From NCBI GenBank assembly GCA_026415995.1, contig JAOAGB010000071.1:1-8068 (forward strand): 8,068 nucleotides of DNA. Direction: 5' to 3'. The notes beneath the pieces were generated by a model, which was given only the letters and a program-made list of their open reading frames with translations, had not been told where the DNA came from and did no database searches. Made by a program: the position numbers and the translations under genes. The DNA comes from Thermodesulfovibrio sp. GTDB lineage: Bacteria; Nitrospirota; Thermodesulfovibrionia; Thermodesulfovibrionales; Thermodesulfovibrionaceae. This document shows positions 1 through 6,499 of this stretch, one piece after another; position 1 is the first letter of the stretch; each line of letters opens with the position of its first letter.

Positions 1-58
1 ATTGATTTATTTTAACTTTTCATTTAAAATTTTTATATTTACCGTTCAGAGGTGAAAT
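1..58 (+). promoter_or_regulatory. AT-rich leader upstream of the carboxylase operon, possible promoter
   Basis: A weak sigma-70-like pair is TTTAAC at 11-16 and TATATT at 34-39, 17 bp apart, which would start transcription about a dozen bases before the ATG. Only the -10 is convincing, and the upstream context is outside the window. The ribosome binding site AGAGGTG is at 48-54. The stretch TTTAAAATTTT (23-33) recurs exactly at 6524-6534, which may be chance. Confidence 0.3.
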
Positions 59-1474
59 ATGTTCAAAAAAGTTTTAGTTGCCAACAGAGGTGAAATAGCA
101 TTAAGAATTATCCGCGCCTGCAAGGAATTAGAAATCCGCACTGTTGCCATATATTGTGAACCAGACGCAACTGCAAGATATGTTAAAAAAGCCGATGAGG
201 CTTACTTAATCACTCCAGGCCCGCTAAGAGGTTATCTTAATATTTATGGGATAGTAGAACTTGCTAAAAACGTAGGATGCGATGCCATACATCCAGGCTA
301 CGGTTTTTTATCTGAAAATCACCAATTTGCAGAAGCCTGTGCTCAATCTGGAATAACTTTTATAGGTCCAAATGCAAAGGCAATCAAAAAAATGGGACTT
401 AAGGACGAAGCCCGTAAGATAGCTCAAGAAAATGGAATTCCTCTGCTTCCTGGAACTCCTCCTCTAAGTAGTCTTGAAGAAGCAGTAAAAGCTGCTGAGG
501 AAATTGGTTATCCTGTTATGATTAAAGCTGTAGCAGGTGGAGGTGGAAGAGGGTTAAGAATCTGTTATGATGAAGATGCATTGAGAAGACAAATTCCAAT
601 TGCCATGTCAGAGGCAAAAAAAGCCTTTGGGGATGAAAGAATTTTCATTGAGAAATTTCTTGAAAGACCCCATCACATTGAGATTCAAATTGTAGCAGAT
701 AAGCACGGCAATATAGTACATCTTGGTGAAAGAGACTGCTCAATTCAAAGAAGACATCAAAAACTTATTGAAATAGCTCCATCTCTTTTGCTAACAGAAG
801 AGATAAGACAAAAAATGGGAGAAGCAGCGAAAAAGTTAGCCAAGGCTGTAGGATATGATAACGTAGGTACTGTTGAATTTTTGGTAGATGAACATCTAAA
901 CTTCTATTTTCTTGAAATGAATACAAGAATTCAAGTAGAGCATACCATAACAGAAGAAATTACTGGAATAGACCTTGTTCAAACCATGATTAAAATAGCA
1001 GCAGGGGAGCCTTTTAATATTAAACAGGAAGAGGTAACCTTGAATGGAAATGCCATACAATGCCGAATCAATGCAGAAGACCCATTAAATGACTTTCTGC
1101 CATCTACGGGAATGGTTACTTCCTACTACTCACCAGGTGGTTTTGGAATAAGAATAGATGGACATGTTTCCGACGGATATTATATATCACCATACTATGA
1201 TTCACTACTTGCAAAACTTGTTGCTTGGGGAAGAAATTGGGATGAAGTAGTCCGCCGAATGCACCGTGCATTAAGTGAATATACTATTCGTGGTGTAAAG
1301 ACTACCATACCCCTTTATATAAAAATACTGGAAGATGAAGATTTTCGTAAAGGTAATTTCAGCACAAAATACATAGAAGAAAAAATTAACGAACTTCTTT
1401 ATAAAGAAGAAAAAGATCCTTTTGATTTAGCAGTGATTTTGTCTGCCGCTATTGTTGCACATAGTAAAGTTTAA
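59..1474 (+). CDS. pycA: Biotin carboxylase subunit of a two-subunit pyruvate (or 2-oxoglutarate) carboxylase
   Basis: This 471-residue cytosolic enzyme uses ATP and bicarbonate to carboxylate the biotin carried by its partner, which is encoded next. The N-terminal domain opens with VANRGEIALRI (residues 7-17). The ATP-grasp domain has the glycine loop GGGGRGLR (160-167) with Lys156. By analogy to E. coli AccC the catalytic set is complete: His206, Lys235, Glu273, Glu286, Asn288, Arg290, Gln292, Glu294 and Arg336. The protein is about 20 residues longer than AccC. The extra C-terminal tail (around DPFDLAVILSAAIVAH) is of the kind I recall in archaeal-type PycA and in Hydrogenobacter CfiB, not in acetyl-CoA carboxylase. 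Two positions are odd: MGLK at 112-115 where MGDK is usual, and EHTITE at 294-299 where EHPVTE is usual. The start is fixed by AGAGGTG at 48-54. The biotin carboxylase assignment is very secure. The substrate of the whole complex is inferred. Confidence 0.93.
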   Translation: MFKKVLVANRGEIALRIIRACKELEIRTVAIYCEPDATARYVKKADEAYLITPGPLRGYLNIYGIVELAKNVGCDAIHPGYGFLSENHQFAEACAQSGITFIGPNAKAIKKMGLKDEARKIAQENGIPLLPGTPPLSSLEEAVKAAEEIGYPVMIKAVAGGGGRGLRICYDEDALRRQIPIAMSEAKKAFGDERIFIEKFLERPHHIEIQIVADKHGNIVHLGERDCSIQRRHQKLIEIAPSLLLTEEIRQKMGEAAKKLAKAVGYDNVGTVEFLVDEHLNFYFLEMNTRIQVEHTITEEITGIDLVQTMIKIAAGEPFNIKQEEVTLNGNAIQCRINAEDPLNDFLPSTGMVTSYYSPGGFGIRIDGHVSDGYYISPYYDSLLAKLVAWGRNWDEVVRRMHRALSEYTIRGVKTTIPLYIKILEDEDFRKGNFSTKYIEEKINELLYKEEKDPFDLAVILSAAIVAHSKV

Positions 1475-1496
1475 ATAAACTAAAGAGGTGTAAAAA

Positions 1497-3323
1497 ATGT
1501 CTAAATCACCAGTCAAAATAATGGATACCACATTCAGAGATGCCCATCAAAGTCTTCATGCCACAAGAATGAAATTGGAAGATATTGTCCCCATTGCTGA
1601 AAAGATGGATCAGGTTGGATTTCATTCCCTCGAGGTATGGGGTGGTGCTACCTTTGATAGTTGTCTCAGATTCTTAAGAGAGGACCCTTGGGAAAGGCTT
1701 AGAACAATTAGAGCCCTTGTTAAAAATACTAAACTTCAGATGCTTTTAAGAGGACAAAATCTTGTAGGATATAGACACTATCCCGATGATGTGGTAGAAA
1801 AATTTGTAGAAAAAACAGTTGAGAATGGTATAGACATTTTAAGAATTTTTGATGCAATAAATGATTTAAGAAATCTTGAAAAGTCCGTTGAAGCAACCCT
1901 TAAATACGGTGGAATTGCAGAGGTAGCCTTTTGCTATACCGTAGGTCCCATATATACTATTGATTACTTTATCGAGCTTGCTAAAAGAATCCGTGACATG
2001 GGTGCCCATATAATTTGCATAAAGGACATGGCCGGACTTCTTGACCCTTATACTGCCTATGAATTAATAAAAAGACTAAAGGAGGAAATAGCATTACCCA
2101 TTCATCTTCATACTCATGATACAGCAGGCATGGCTGTTGCCACAACAATTAAAGCAATTGAAGCTGGTGTAGACATTGTTGATACCTCCATATCTACAAT
2201 GGCAGGAGGTACTTCTCAGCCACCCCTTGAGACAATATGTCACATTCTAAAGGGTTCTGAAAGAGATCCTCAGTTTAATATGGAACTTCTTGATGAAATT
2301 GCTGACTATTTCTATGAGGTAAGAAAAAAATATAAATCCCTTGAAAGTGAATACATAGGGCCTGATCCAAAAGTAATAGTCTATCAAGTGCCAGGAGGAA
2401 TGCTCAGTAACCTTGTAAATCAACTTAGGGAACAAAATGCTCTCCACAGAATAAAGGAAGTTATGGAAGAAATTCCTCATGTAAGAGAAGACTTTGGCTT
2501 TCCTCCATTAGTCACACCTTCAAGTCAGATTGTAGGCACCCAAGCAACTTTAAATGTACTTACAGGTGAAAGATATAAAATGGTAACAACAGAGACAAAA
2601 AATTATTTTAAAGGGCTTTATGGAAAACCTCCTGCTCCTGTGAATGAGGAAGTAAGAAAAAAAATCTTAGGTGATGAAGAGTTTATAACTGTAAGACCTG
2701 CTGATTTACTGCCTCCAGAGTTTGAAAAGGCTAAAGCAGAGCTCAAAGAAAAGGCAAAATCCGATGAAGATGTGCTTAGTTATTGTCTTTTCCCAAAAAT
2801 TTATCTTGAATTTCTTGAAGCAAAAGAAAAGGGAATTAAAGAAGAAGTTTCAATGCCGCAAAAGGAAGAACAAAAGCCTACTCCTACGGGACTTGCTCCA
2901 ACAGAGTTCATGATAAATCTTTATGGTGAGTCCTATCATGTAAAAGTAGGAGGGAAAGGACATAAGGTAGATGGCAAGAGACCTTACTTTTTATATGTAA
3001 ATAATCAGCTTGTTGAAGTAATTGTGGAACCTCTTCAGGAAATTGTTCCAACAGAAGAAGGAAAGGTTGAGCTAAAACCCAAAGAATCTATTAGGCCAAG
3101 AGCAACAGAAGCGGGAGATGTTACTTCCCCAATGCCTGGTACAGTTGTAAAAATAAAGGTAAAAAAGGGTGATAAAGTAAGTTCTGGCGATACAGTTGTA
3201 ATAGTAGAAGCAATGAAGATGGAAAATGAAATTCATGCACCAGTAGATGGTTTGGTTGAAGAAATCTACATTAAAGAAGGTGACATGGTTAATCCCGACG
3301 AAGTAATGATAAGGATAAGATAA
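1497..3323 (+). CDS. pycB: Carboxyltransferase and biotin-carrier subunit (PycB/CfiA/OadA family)
   Basis: This 608-residue protein transfers the carboxyl group from biotin to a 2-oxoacid. The DRE-TIM barrel begins with MDTTFRDAHQS (9-19). Predicted metal ligands are Asp15, the lysine of IKDMAG (Lys176, carbamylated in this family), and His205 and His207 of HLHTHD. Arg85 and Gln87 lie in the conserved RGQN. A PYC/OAD-type second domain runs to about 450, followed by a charged, Pro/Lys/Glu-rich linker (about 445-470). A lipoyl/biotinyl domain fills about 540-608, with the biotinylation motif EAMKMEN and Lys574 placed 34 residues before the end, as is canonical. It lies 22 bp after the biotin carboxylase gene with its own AAAGAGGTG at 1482-1490. 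No sodium-pump beta or gamma subunit follows, which argues against oxaloacetate decarboxylase. Pyruvate carboxylase is the default call. 2-Oxoglutarate carboxylase is a real alternative. Confidence 0.92.
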   Translation: MSKSPVKIMDTTFRDAHQSLHATRMKLEDIVPIAEKMDQVGFHSLEVWGGATFDSCLRFLREDPWERLRTIRALVKNTKLQMLLRGQNLVGYRHYPDDVVEKFVEKTVENGIDILRIFDAINDLRNLEKSVEATLKYGGIAEVAFCYTVGPIYTIDYFIELAKRIRDMGAHIICIKDMAGLLDPYTAYELIKRLKEEIALPIHLHTHDTAGMAVATTIKAIEAGVDIVDTSISTMAGGTSQPPLETICHILKGSERDPQFNMELLDEIADYFYEVRKKYKSLESEYIGPDPKVIVYQVPGGMLSNLVNQLREQNALHRIKEVMEEIPHVREDFGFPPLVTPSSQIVGTQATLNVLTGERYKMVTTETKNYFKGLYGKPPAPVNEEVRKKILGDEEFITVRPADLLPPEFEKAKAELKEKAKSDEDVLSYCLFPKIYLEFLEAKEKGIKEEVSMPQKEEQKPTPTGLAPTEFMINLYGESYHVKVGGKGHKVDGKRPYFLYVNNQLVEVIVEPLQEIVPTEEGKVELKPKESIRPRATEAGDVTSPMPGTVVKIKVKKGDKVSSGDTVVIVEAMKMENEIHAPVDGLVEEIYIKEGDMVNPDEVMIRIR

Positions 3324-3979
3324 TGGACTTTAGCAGCATTCTTAGACAGATTATAATTTCAGCTCCTGCTGTACTTATAGCAATAGTATTTCATGAGCTT
3401 GCACATGGCTGGATAGCTTATAAATTAGGTGATAATACAGCAAAACTTTCAGGAAGACTTACTCTAAATCCCATATCTCACATAGACCTCTTTGGAACAA
3501 TAATAATGCCATTCATGTTGCTTATTCTTACAAGTGGTCAATGGGTTTTTGGATATGCCAAGCCTGTTCCAGTAAATCCATATAATTTTAAAAATCCACG
3601 AGCAGGAATGGCTCTATGTGCAGCAGCCGGACCTGCAGCAAATCTTGCTGTTGCAATAGTTTGCACTATCTTAATTAAATTTATTGTGGTGCCATTTAAT
3701 GAATTTATCCCTGAATTCATCTCATATCCTTTAGCTTTAATTCTTAAATCAACAATCATGATTAACATTATTCTTGCAGCCTTTAATCTAATTCCTATTC
3801 CTCCACTTGATGGTGGAAGAATCCTGATGGGTATATTACCTCTTAAGTATTCTGAATTTATGGAGAAAATTGAACCTTATGGTTCTTTAATCGTTATACT
3901 GCTTATCGTCACAGGATTGACAAGATTATTTGTGTTACCACTGGTAAAATTTTTCTATGCCATACTTTCACTTTTTTAG
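3323..3979 (+). CDS. Site-2 protease family (M50) zinc metalloprotease, small membrane form
   Basis: This 218-residue integral membrane protein belongs to the intramembrane zinc protease family that cleaves transmembrane segments of regulatory proteins. The zinc site is HELAH at residues 24-28, inside the first hydrophobic segment (about 10-32). The third ligand is Asp163 in the later NLIPIPPLDGGR motif (155-166). Further hydrophobic segments lie near 55-72, 97-121, 133-155 and 186-208. There is no PDZ or CBS domain, so this is the minimal YwhC-like class and not RseP. The natural substrate cannot be read from the sequence. Its ATG shares one base with the TAA of the preceding gene, with AAGGAT at 3311-3316 upstream, so translation is probably coupled. 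The protease followed by trpS is a pairing I recall from many Deltaproteobacteria and Nitrospirota. Confidence 0.9.
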   Translation: MDFSSILRQIIISAPAVLIAIVFHELAHGWIAYKLGDNTAKLSGRLTLNPISHIDLFGTIIMPFMLLILTSGQWVFGYAKPVPVNPYNFKNPRAGMALCAAAGPAANLAVAIVCTILIKFIVVPFNEFIPEFISYPLALILKSTIMINIILAAFNLIPIPPLDGGRILMGILPLKYSEFMEKIEPYGSLIVILLIVTGLTRLFVLPLVKFFYAILSLF

Positions 3980-3983
3980 GAGG
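3978..3983 (+). promoter_or_regulatory. Ribosome binding site of trpS overlapping the upstream stop codon
   Basis: AGGAGG begins inside the TAG stop (3977-3979) of the M50 protease gene and lies 4 bp before the trpS ATG at 3988. A ribosome terminating on the protease gene would cover this site, which favours coupled reinitiation. The perfect match fixes the trpS start. Confidence 0.7.
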
Positions 3984-3987
3984 AAAA

Positions 3988-4974
3988 ATGGATAAAGTAT
4001 TAAGTGGAATGCAACCAAGTGGACCACTTCATTTAGGAAATCTTATAGGCGCTCTTTCCAACTGGGTTAGCCTTCAAGATAAATATGAATGCTACTTTTT
4101 TGTAGCAGACTGGCATGCGCTAACAACAGGTTATGGAAATCCATCTCAAATAAAAGAATATACAATTGATCTTTTAATGAATTTTATAGCTGCCGGGCTT
4201 AATCCTGAAAAGTCTACTATATTTATTCAGTCTCAGGTGCCTGAACATGCAGAGCTTCATATCTTCTTAAGCATGATAACTCCCCTTGGCTGGCTTGAAA
4301 GAGTTCCTACATATAAAGAAAAAAAAGAACAGATTAAGGACAAAGACCTTGATACTTACGGCTTTTTAGGATATCCGGTGCTTCAGACAGCCGATATAAT
4401 CATATACAGAGCTAAATATGTACCTGTGGGAATTGATCAGGTTCCCCATCTTGAGATTTCCCGTGAAATAGCAAGAAGATTTAATTATCTCTATGGAAAA
4501 GAATTTTTCCCTGAACCAGAAGCTCTACTCACTCAATTTCCAAAAGTTCCTGGCACCGATGGAAGAAAAATGTCAAAAAGCTATGGTAATGCGATTTATC
4601 TGAGCGATGACGAAAAGACAGTAACTGAAAAACTAAGAACAATGGTTACAGACCCTGCTCGTAAAAGAAGAACAGATAAAGGAGATCCTGAGAAATGTCC
4701 TGTCTTTGATTTACATAAAATTTTTTCAATAGAACAAGAAAAAAGAGAAATAATCTCAGGCTGCACTACCGCTACAATTGGTTGTATTGACTGCAAAAAA
4801 ATACTTATAAAACATATTATTGATACTTTAAGACCAATATGGGATAAAAGACAGCAGCTTATTGATAATCCCTCTCTTTTAATTGAAATAGCCCTGGAAG
4901 GCTCAAAAAAAGCAAAAAAAGTAGCGGGAGAGACACTTAAAGAGATGAAGGAGGTTATTGAATGGATTTCTTAA
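3988..4974 (+). CDS. trpS: Tryptophanyl-tRNA synthetase with a predicted [4Fe-4S]-type cysteine motif
   Basis: This 328-residue class I aminoacyl-tRNA synthetase charges tRNA-Trp in the cytosol. The HIGH-equivalent signature is PLHLGN (13-18), and the KMSKS loop is present exactly at 194-198. Other family blocks are FVADWHALTT (38-47), GYPVLQTADI (128-137) and PVGIDQVPHLE (146-156). Length is normal for bacterial TrpRS. In the C-terminal anticodon-side region four cysteines (237, 259, 266, 269) form C-x21-C-x6-C-x2-C. As I recall it, Thermotoga maritima TrpRS binds a [4Fe-4S] cluster through C-x22-C-x6-C-x2-C, so this enzyme probably does too. The gene sits 8 bp after the M50 protease and overlaps the next gene by 13 bp. 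No attenuator or T-box lies upstream, so expression is presumably from the operon promoter. Confidence 0.96.
   Translation: MDKVLSGMQPSGPLHLGNLIGALSNWVSLQDKYECYFFVADWHALTTGYGNPSQIKEYTIDLLMNFIAAGLNPEKSTIFIQSQVPEHAELHIFLSMITPLGWLERVPTYKEKKEQIKDKDLDTYGFLGYPVLQTADIIIYRAKYVPVGIDQVPHLEISREIARRFNYLYGKEFFPEPEALLTQFPKVPGTDGRKMSKSYGNAIYLSDDEKTVTEKLRTMVTDPARKRRTDKGDPEKCPVFDLHKIFSIEQEKREIISGCTTATIGCIDCKKILIKHIIDTLRPIWDKRQQLIDNPSLLIEIALEGSKKAKKVAGETLKEMKEVIEWIS
4948..4954 (+). promoter_or_regulatory. Ribosome binding site of the ThiF-like gene inside the trpS 3' end
   Basis: AAGGAGG lies within the trpS coding sequence, 7 bp before the ATG at 4962. It supports the start that overlaps trpS by 13 bp in another frame, and it implies coupled expression of the two genes. 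Confidence 0.7.
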
Positions 4975-5681
4975 GATACCATAGGCAGATGCTAATAGAT
5001 GGCTGGGGAGAAGAAGGGCAAAAAAAACTTAAAAACTCCACTGTTTTCATTGCAGGTGCGGGTGGACTGGGAAGCCCTGTATCAATTTATCTTGCTGTAG
5101 CAGGCATCGGGAAAATAATTATCTGTGACTTTGATAATGTGGAAATGACAAATTTAAATAGACAAATATTGCATAGTAATACAAGAATTGGAATAAACAA
5201 AGCCTTATCAGCAAAGATAACCCTTAATGGTATAAATCCAAATGTGGAGGTTGTTCCAATTACAGAGAAAATAAATGAAGCAAATGCTTTTGAAATAGTA
5301 GGAGATGCTCAGATTATTCTTGACTGTATGGATAATCTCGAGACAAGATATATACTAAACGAAGTGGCAATAAAAAAGAAGATACCTCTTGTATTTGGTG
5401 CAATTTATGGAATCCAAGGTATGCTTAGTTTTATACAACCACCAGAAACACCTTGTCTTAAGTGTATTTTCCCTGAAGCACCTCCAAAGGAAACCTTTCC
5501 GGTTGTAGGTGCAACTCCGGGAGTAATAGGAGCTATACAGGCATTGGAGGCAATAAAGTATATCGTTGGAATTGGCAAGCTTTTTAAAAATAAACTTCTC
5601 CTTTGGGATGGTTTAAGTGGAGACTTCAAAACTTTCAAAACACAAAAAGACCCATCTTGTAATGTTTGTAAAGGTTTTTGA
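4962..5681 (+). CDS. ThiF/MoeB/HesA-family E1-like adenylyltransferase
   Basis: This 239-residue protein is of the type that activates the C-terminus of a small ubiquitin-like sulfur carrier (ThiS, MoaD) by adenylation. It has the N-terminal RYHRQ-like start (5-9), the nucleotide loop GAGGLG (32-37), DFDNVEMTNLNRQ (56-68) containing the conserved Arg67, and DCMDN (121-125). A structural zinc site is predicted from Cys165/Cys168 and Cys233/Cys236. The PGVIGAIQALEAIKY block (186-200) is typical. The cysteine usually found a few residues before this block, used for thioester or persulfide chemistry in ThiF-type enzymes, is missing: residues 175-180 read PKETFP. There is no rhodanese domain and no recognisable ThiS or MoaD gene in the window. 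Family membership is secure. The specific role (molybdopterin, thiamine, cysteine or another thio-product) is not determined. Confidence 0.88.
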   Translation: MDFLRYHRQMLIDGWGEEGQKKLKNSTVFIAGAGGLGSPVSIYLAVAGIGKIIICDFDNVEMTNLNRQILHSNTRIGINKALSAKITLNGINPNVEVVPITEKINEANAFEIVGDAQIILDCMDNLETRYILNEVAIKKKIPLVFGAIYGIQGMLSFIQPPETPCLKCIFPEAPPKETFPVVGATPGVIGAIQALEAIKYIVGIGKLFKNKLLLWDGLSGDFKTFKTQKDPSCNVCKGF

Positions 5682-6133
5682 TGAAATTTGTGAATGACTT
5701 TCTATATTTTATAATTGAACCAACTAATGCAAAAAGTCATATTTACTGCTCTGGAGTTAATCTTACAAAATTTTTACCGATTACAAAAGGAAGACATAGA
5801 CTCGGGCAGAACCCTGCTATAAAAGGGCTTCAGGTTTTAAACAATGATATTAGAGCTATTCTTATAGAAAATAAGGCAATCCCTGAAACAGTCAGAAATC
5901 TCTCCTGTCAACATGTAAAGCCTCTCGATGATGATCTTTGGTATTCGGAGTCTTTTTTGATTCATAACTACAATTCAGAATTAGGTGAAAAGATTAAAAA
6001 TTTTGCGCCATCAGAGCTTTTAAGAAAAATGTTTAGAGCTATGCTTATAAATGAATCTGTTCCTGAAAACCTATCATCTATGGAATTACAAGAATATCTG
6101 TATCACATTGCCAGAGAATTATCAGGAAAATAA
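5681..6133 (+). CDS. Hypothetical protein, 150 residues, coupled to the ThiF-like gene
   Basis: I do not recognise this protein. It is predicted to be soluble, with no signal peptide or transmembrane segment. It has a mixed N-terminal part and a probably helical C-terminal third (about 109-148, around SELLRKMFRAML and MELQEYLYHIAREL). Two cysteines (23 and 76), a basic stretch KGRHRLGQNP (36-45) and an acidic/aromatic patch LDDDLWYSE (82-90) are the notable features. I chose ATG at 5681, which shares one base with the TGA of the preceding gene, because AAAGG at 5670-5674 is spaced 6 bp from it. An in-frame TTG at 5678 is a less likely alternative. The overlap suggests coupled translation and perhaps a functional link with the ThiF-like enzyme. 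It does not end in a Gly-Gly tail, so it is not an obvious ubiquitin-like substrate. Confidence 0.8.
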   Translation: MKFVNDFLYFIIEPTNAKSHIYCSGVNLTKFLPITKGRHRLGQNPAIKGLQVLNNDIRAILIENKAIPETVRNLSCQHVKPLDDDLWYSESFLIHNYNSELGEKIKNFAPSELLRKMFRAMLINESVPENLSSMELQEYLYHIARELSGK

Positions 6134-6172
6134 GCATAAACTTATTATTCAAAAAGTCATATGGTTTATATA

Positions 6173-6499
6173 TCAAAAACAAATAAATTTATCACTTGTA
6201 ATCATTAACTCATATAAATCCTTTTGTCCACCTTTCTGACAAATTTCATTTCCCTCAAGTCCCCTAAATCCCATGCTCTTTTGACATCCTATAATTTTCC
6301 CTCCTCCAAGCACAAAACTTTTAGCTACCTCTTTAATATTGAACTGTTTAGAATCAGCCTCTTCATAGGCTGTTGCATGTGAATTTAGAAATATGGTGAC
6401 TTCATTTTCATAATCCATATTTAGACAGAGAACACCAAAACGAAAGGCATTCCATAAGGTCTCTGCATCATTTGTTGAAATAAGAATACCAATTTTCAT
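6173..6499 (-). CDS. DsrE/DsrF-like family protein
   Basis: This 108-residue small cytosolic protein resembles the DsrE/TusD fold, whose members carry persulfide sulfur on cysteine or act as oligomeric sulfur-relay subunits. Evidence is the N-terminal KIGILISTNDAETLWNAFRF (2-21), the strand VTIFLNS (34-40), FNIKE (53-57), GGGKIIGC (65-72) and the C-terminal KDLYELMITSDKFICF, all in the order typical of this family. Cysteines are at 25, 72, 87 and 107. From memory many relatives have a second cysteine three residues after Cys72; here that position is Ser75. A strong GAGGAGG (complement of 6508-6514) lies 8 bp before the ATG. It converges on the upstream operon with a 39-bp gap and diverges from bioA. 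Specific sulfur substrate or partner is unknown. It is not a full dsrEFH cluster. Confidence 0.82.
   Translation of the reverse strand: MKIGILISTNDAETLWNAFRFGVLCLNMDYENEVTIFLNSHATAYEEADSKQFNIKEVAKSFVLGGGKIIGCQKSMGFRGLEGNEICQKGGQKDLYELMITSDKFICF

Noticed and set aside
2078..2085. Strong AAAGGAGG inside pycB
   Set aside because: No start codon follows at a useful distance. It encodes Lys-Glu-Glu in a surface helix and is probably chance.
2393..2402. AGGAGG just before an in-frame ATG (Met302) inside pycB, suggesting an internal start for a biotin-carrier fragment
   Set aside because: Only one base separates the site from the ATG, too close for efficient initiation. The bases encode the PGGM of the enzyme.
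59..3323. Acetyl-CoA carboxylase or oxaloacetate decarboxylase as the identity of the biotin enzyme
   Set aside because: The second subunit has a pyruvate-type carboxyltransferase barrel fused to the carrier, not AccA/AccD or a separate AccB. A biotin carboxylase partner and the lack of sodium-pump subunits argue against decarboxylase.
4904..4921. Tandem repeat of CAAAAAAAG near the end of trpS, a possible frameshift site joining trpS to the next gene
   Set aside because: The frame is AAA AAA G, not the slippery A AAA AAG. A -1 shift here meets a TAA at 4938-4940, before the next gene's start at 4962. The run simply encodes SKKAKKV.
5730..6162. 13-bp direct repeat CAAAAAGTCATAT at 5730-5742 and 6150-6162, flanking most of the unknown gene
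   Set aside because: A repeat this short is expected by chance in an AT-rich window of this size, and no mobile element or attachment-site gene is present.
6134..6172. ATAAAC (6136-6141) and GTTTAT (6164-6169) as a bidirectional terminator between convergent genes
   Set aside because: The stem is six AT-rich pairs with a 22-base loop and no flanking T-run, too weak to call. No other terminator hairpin is visible in this gap.
6051..6239. Short + strand reading frame overlapping the unknown gene's end and the DsrE-like gene's end
   Set aside because: It has no ribosome binding site or family resemblance, and it overlaps two better supported genes on opposite strands.
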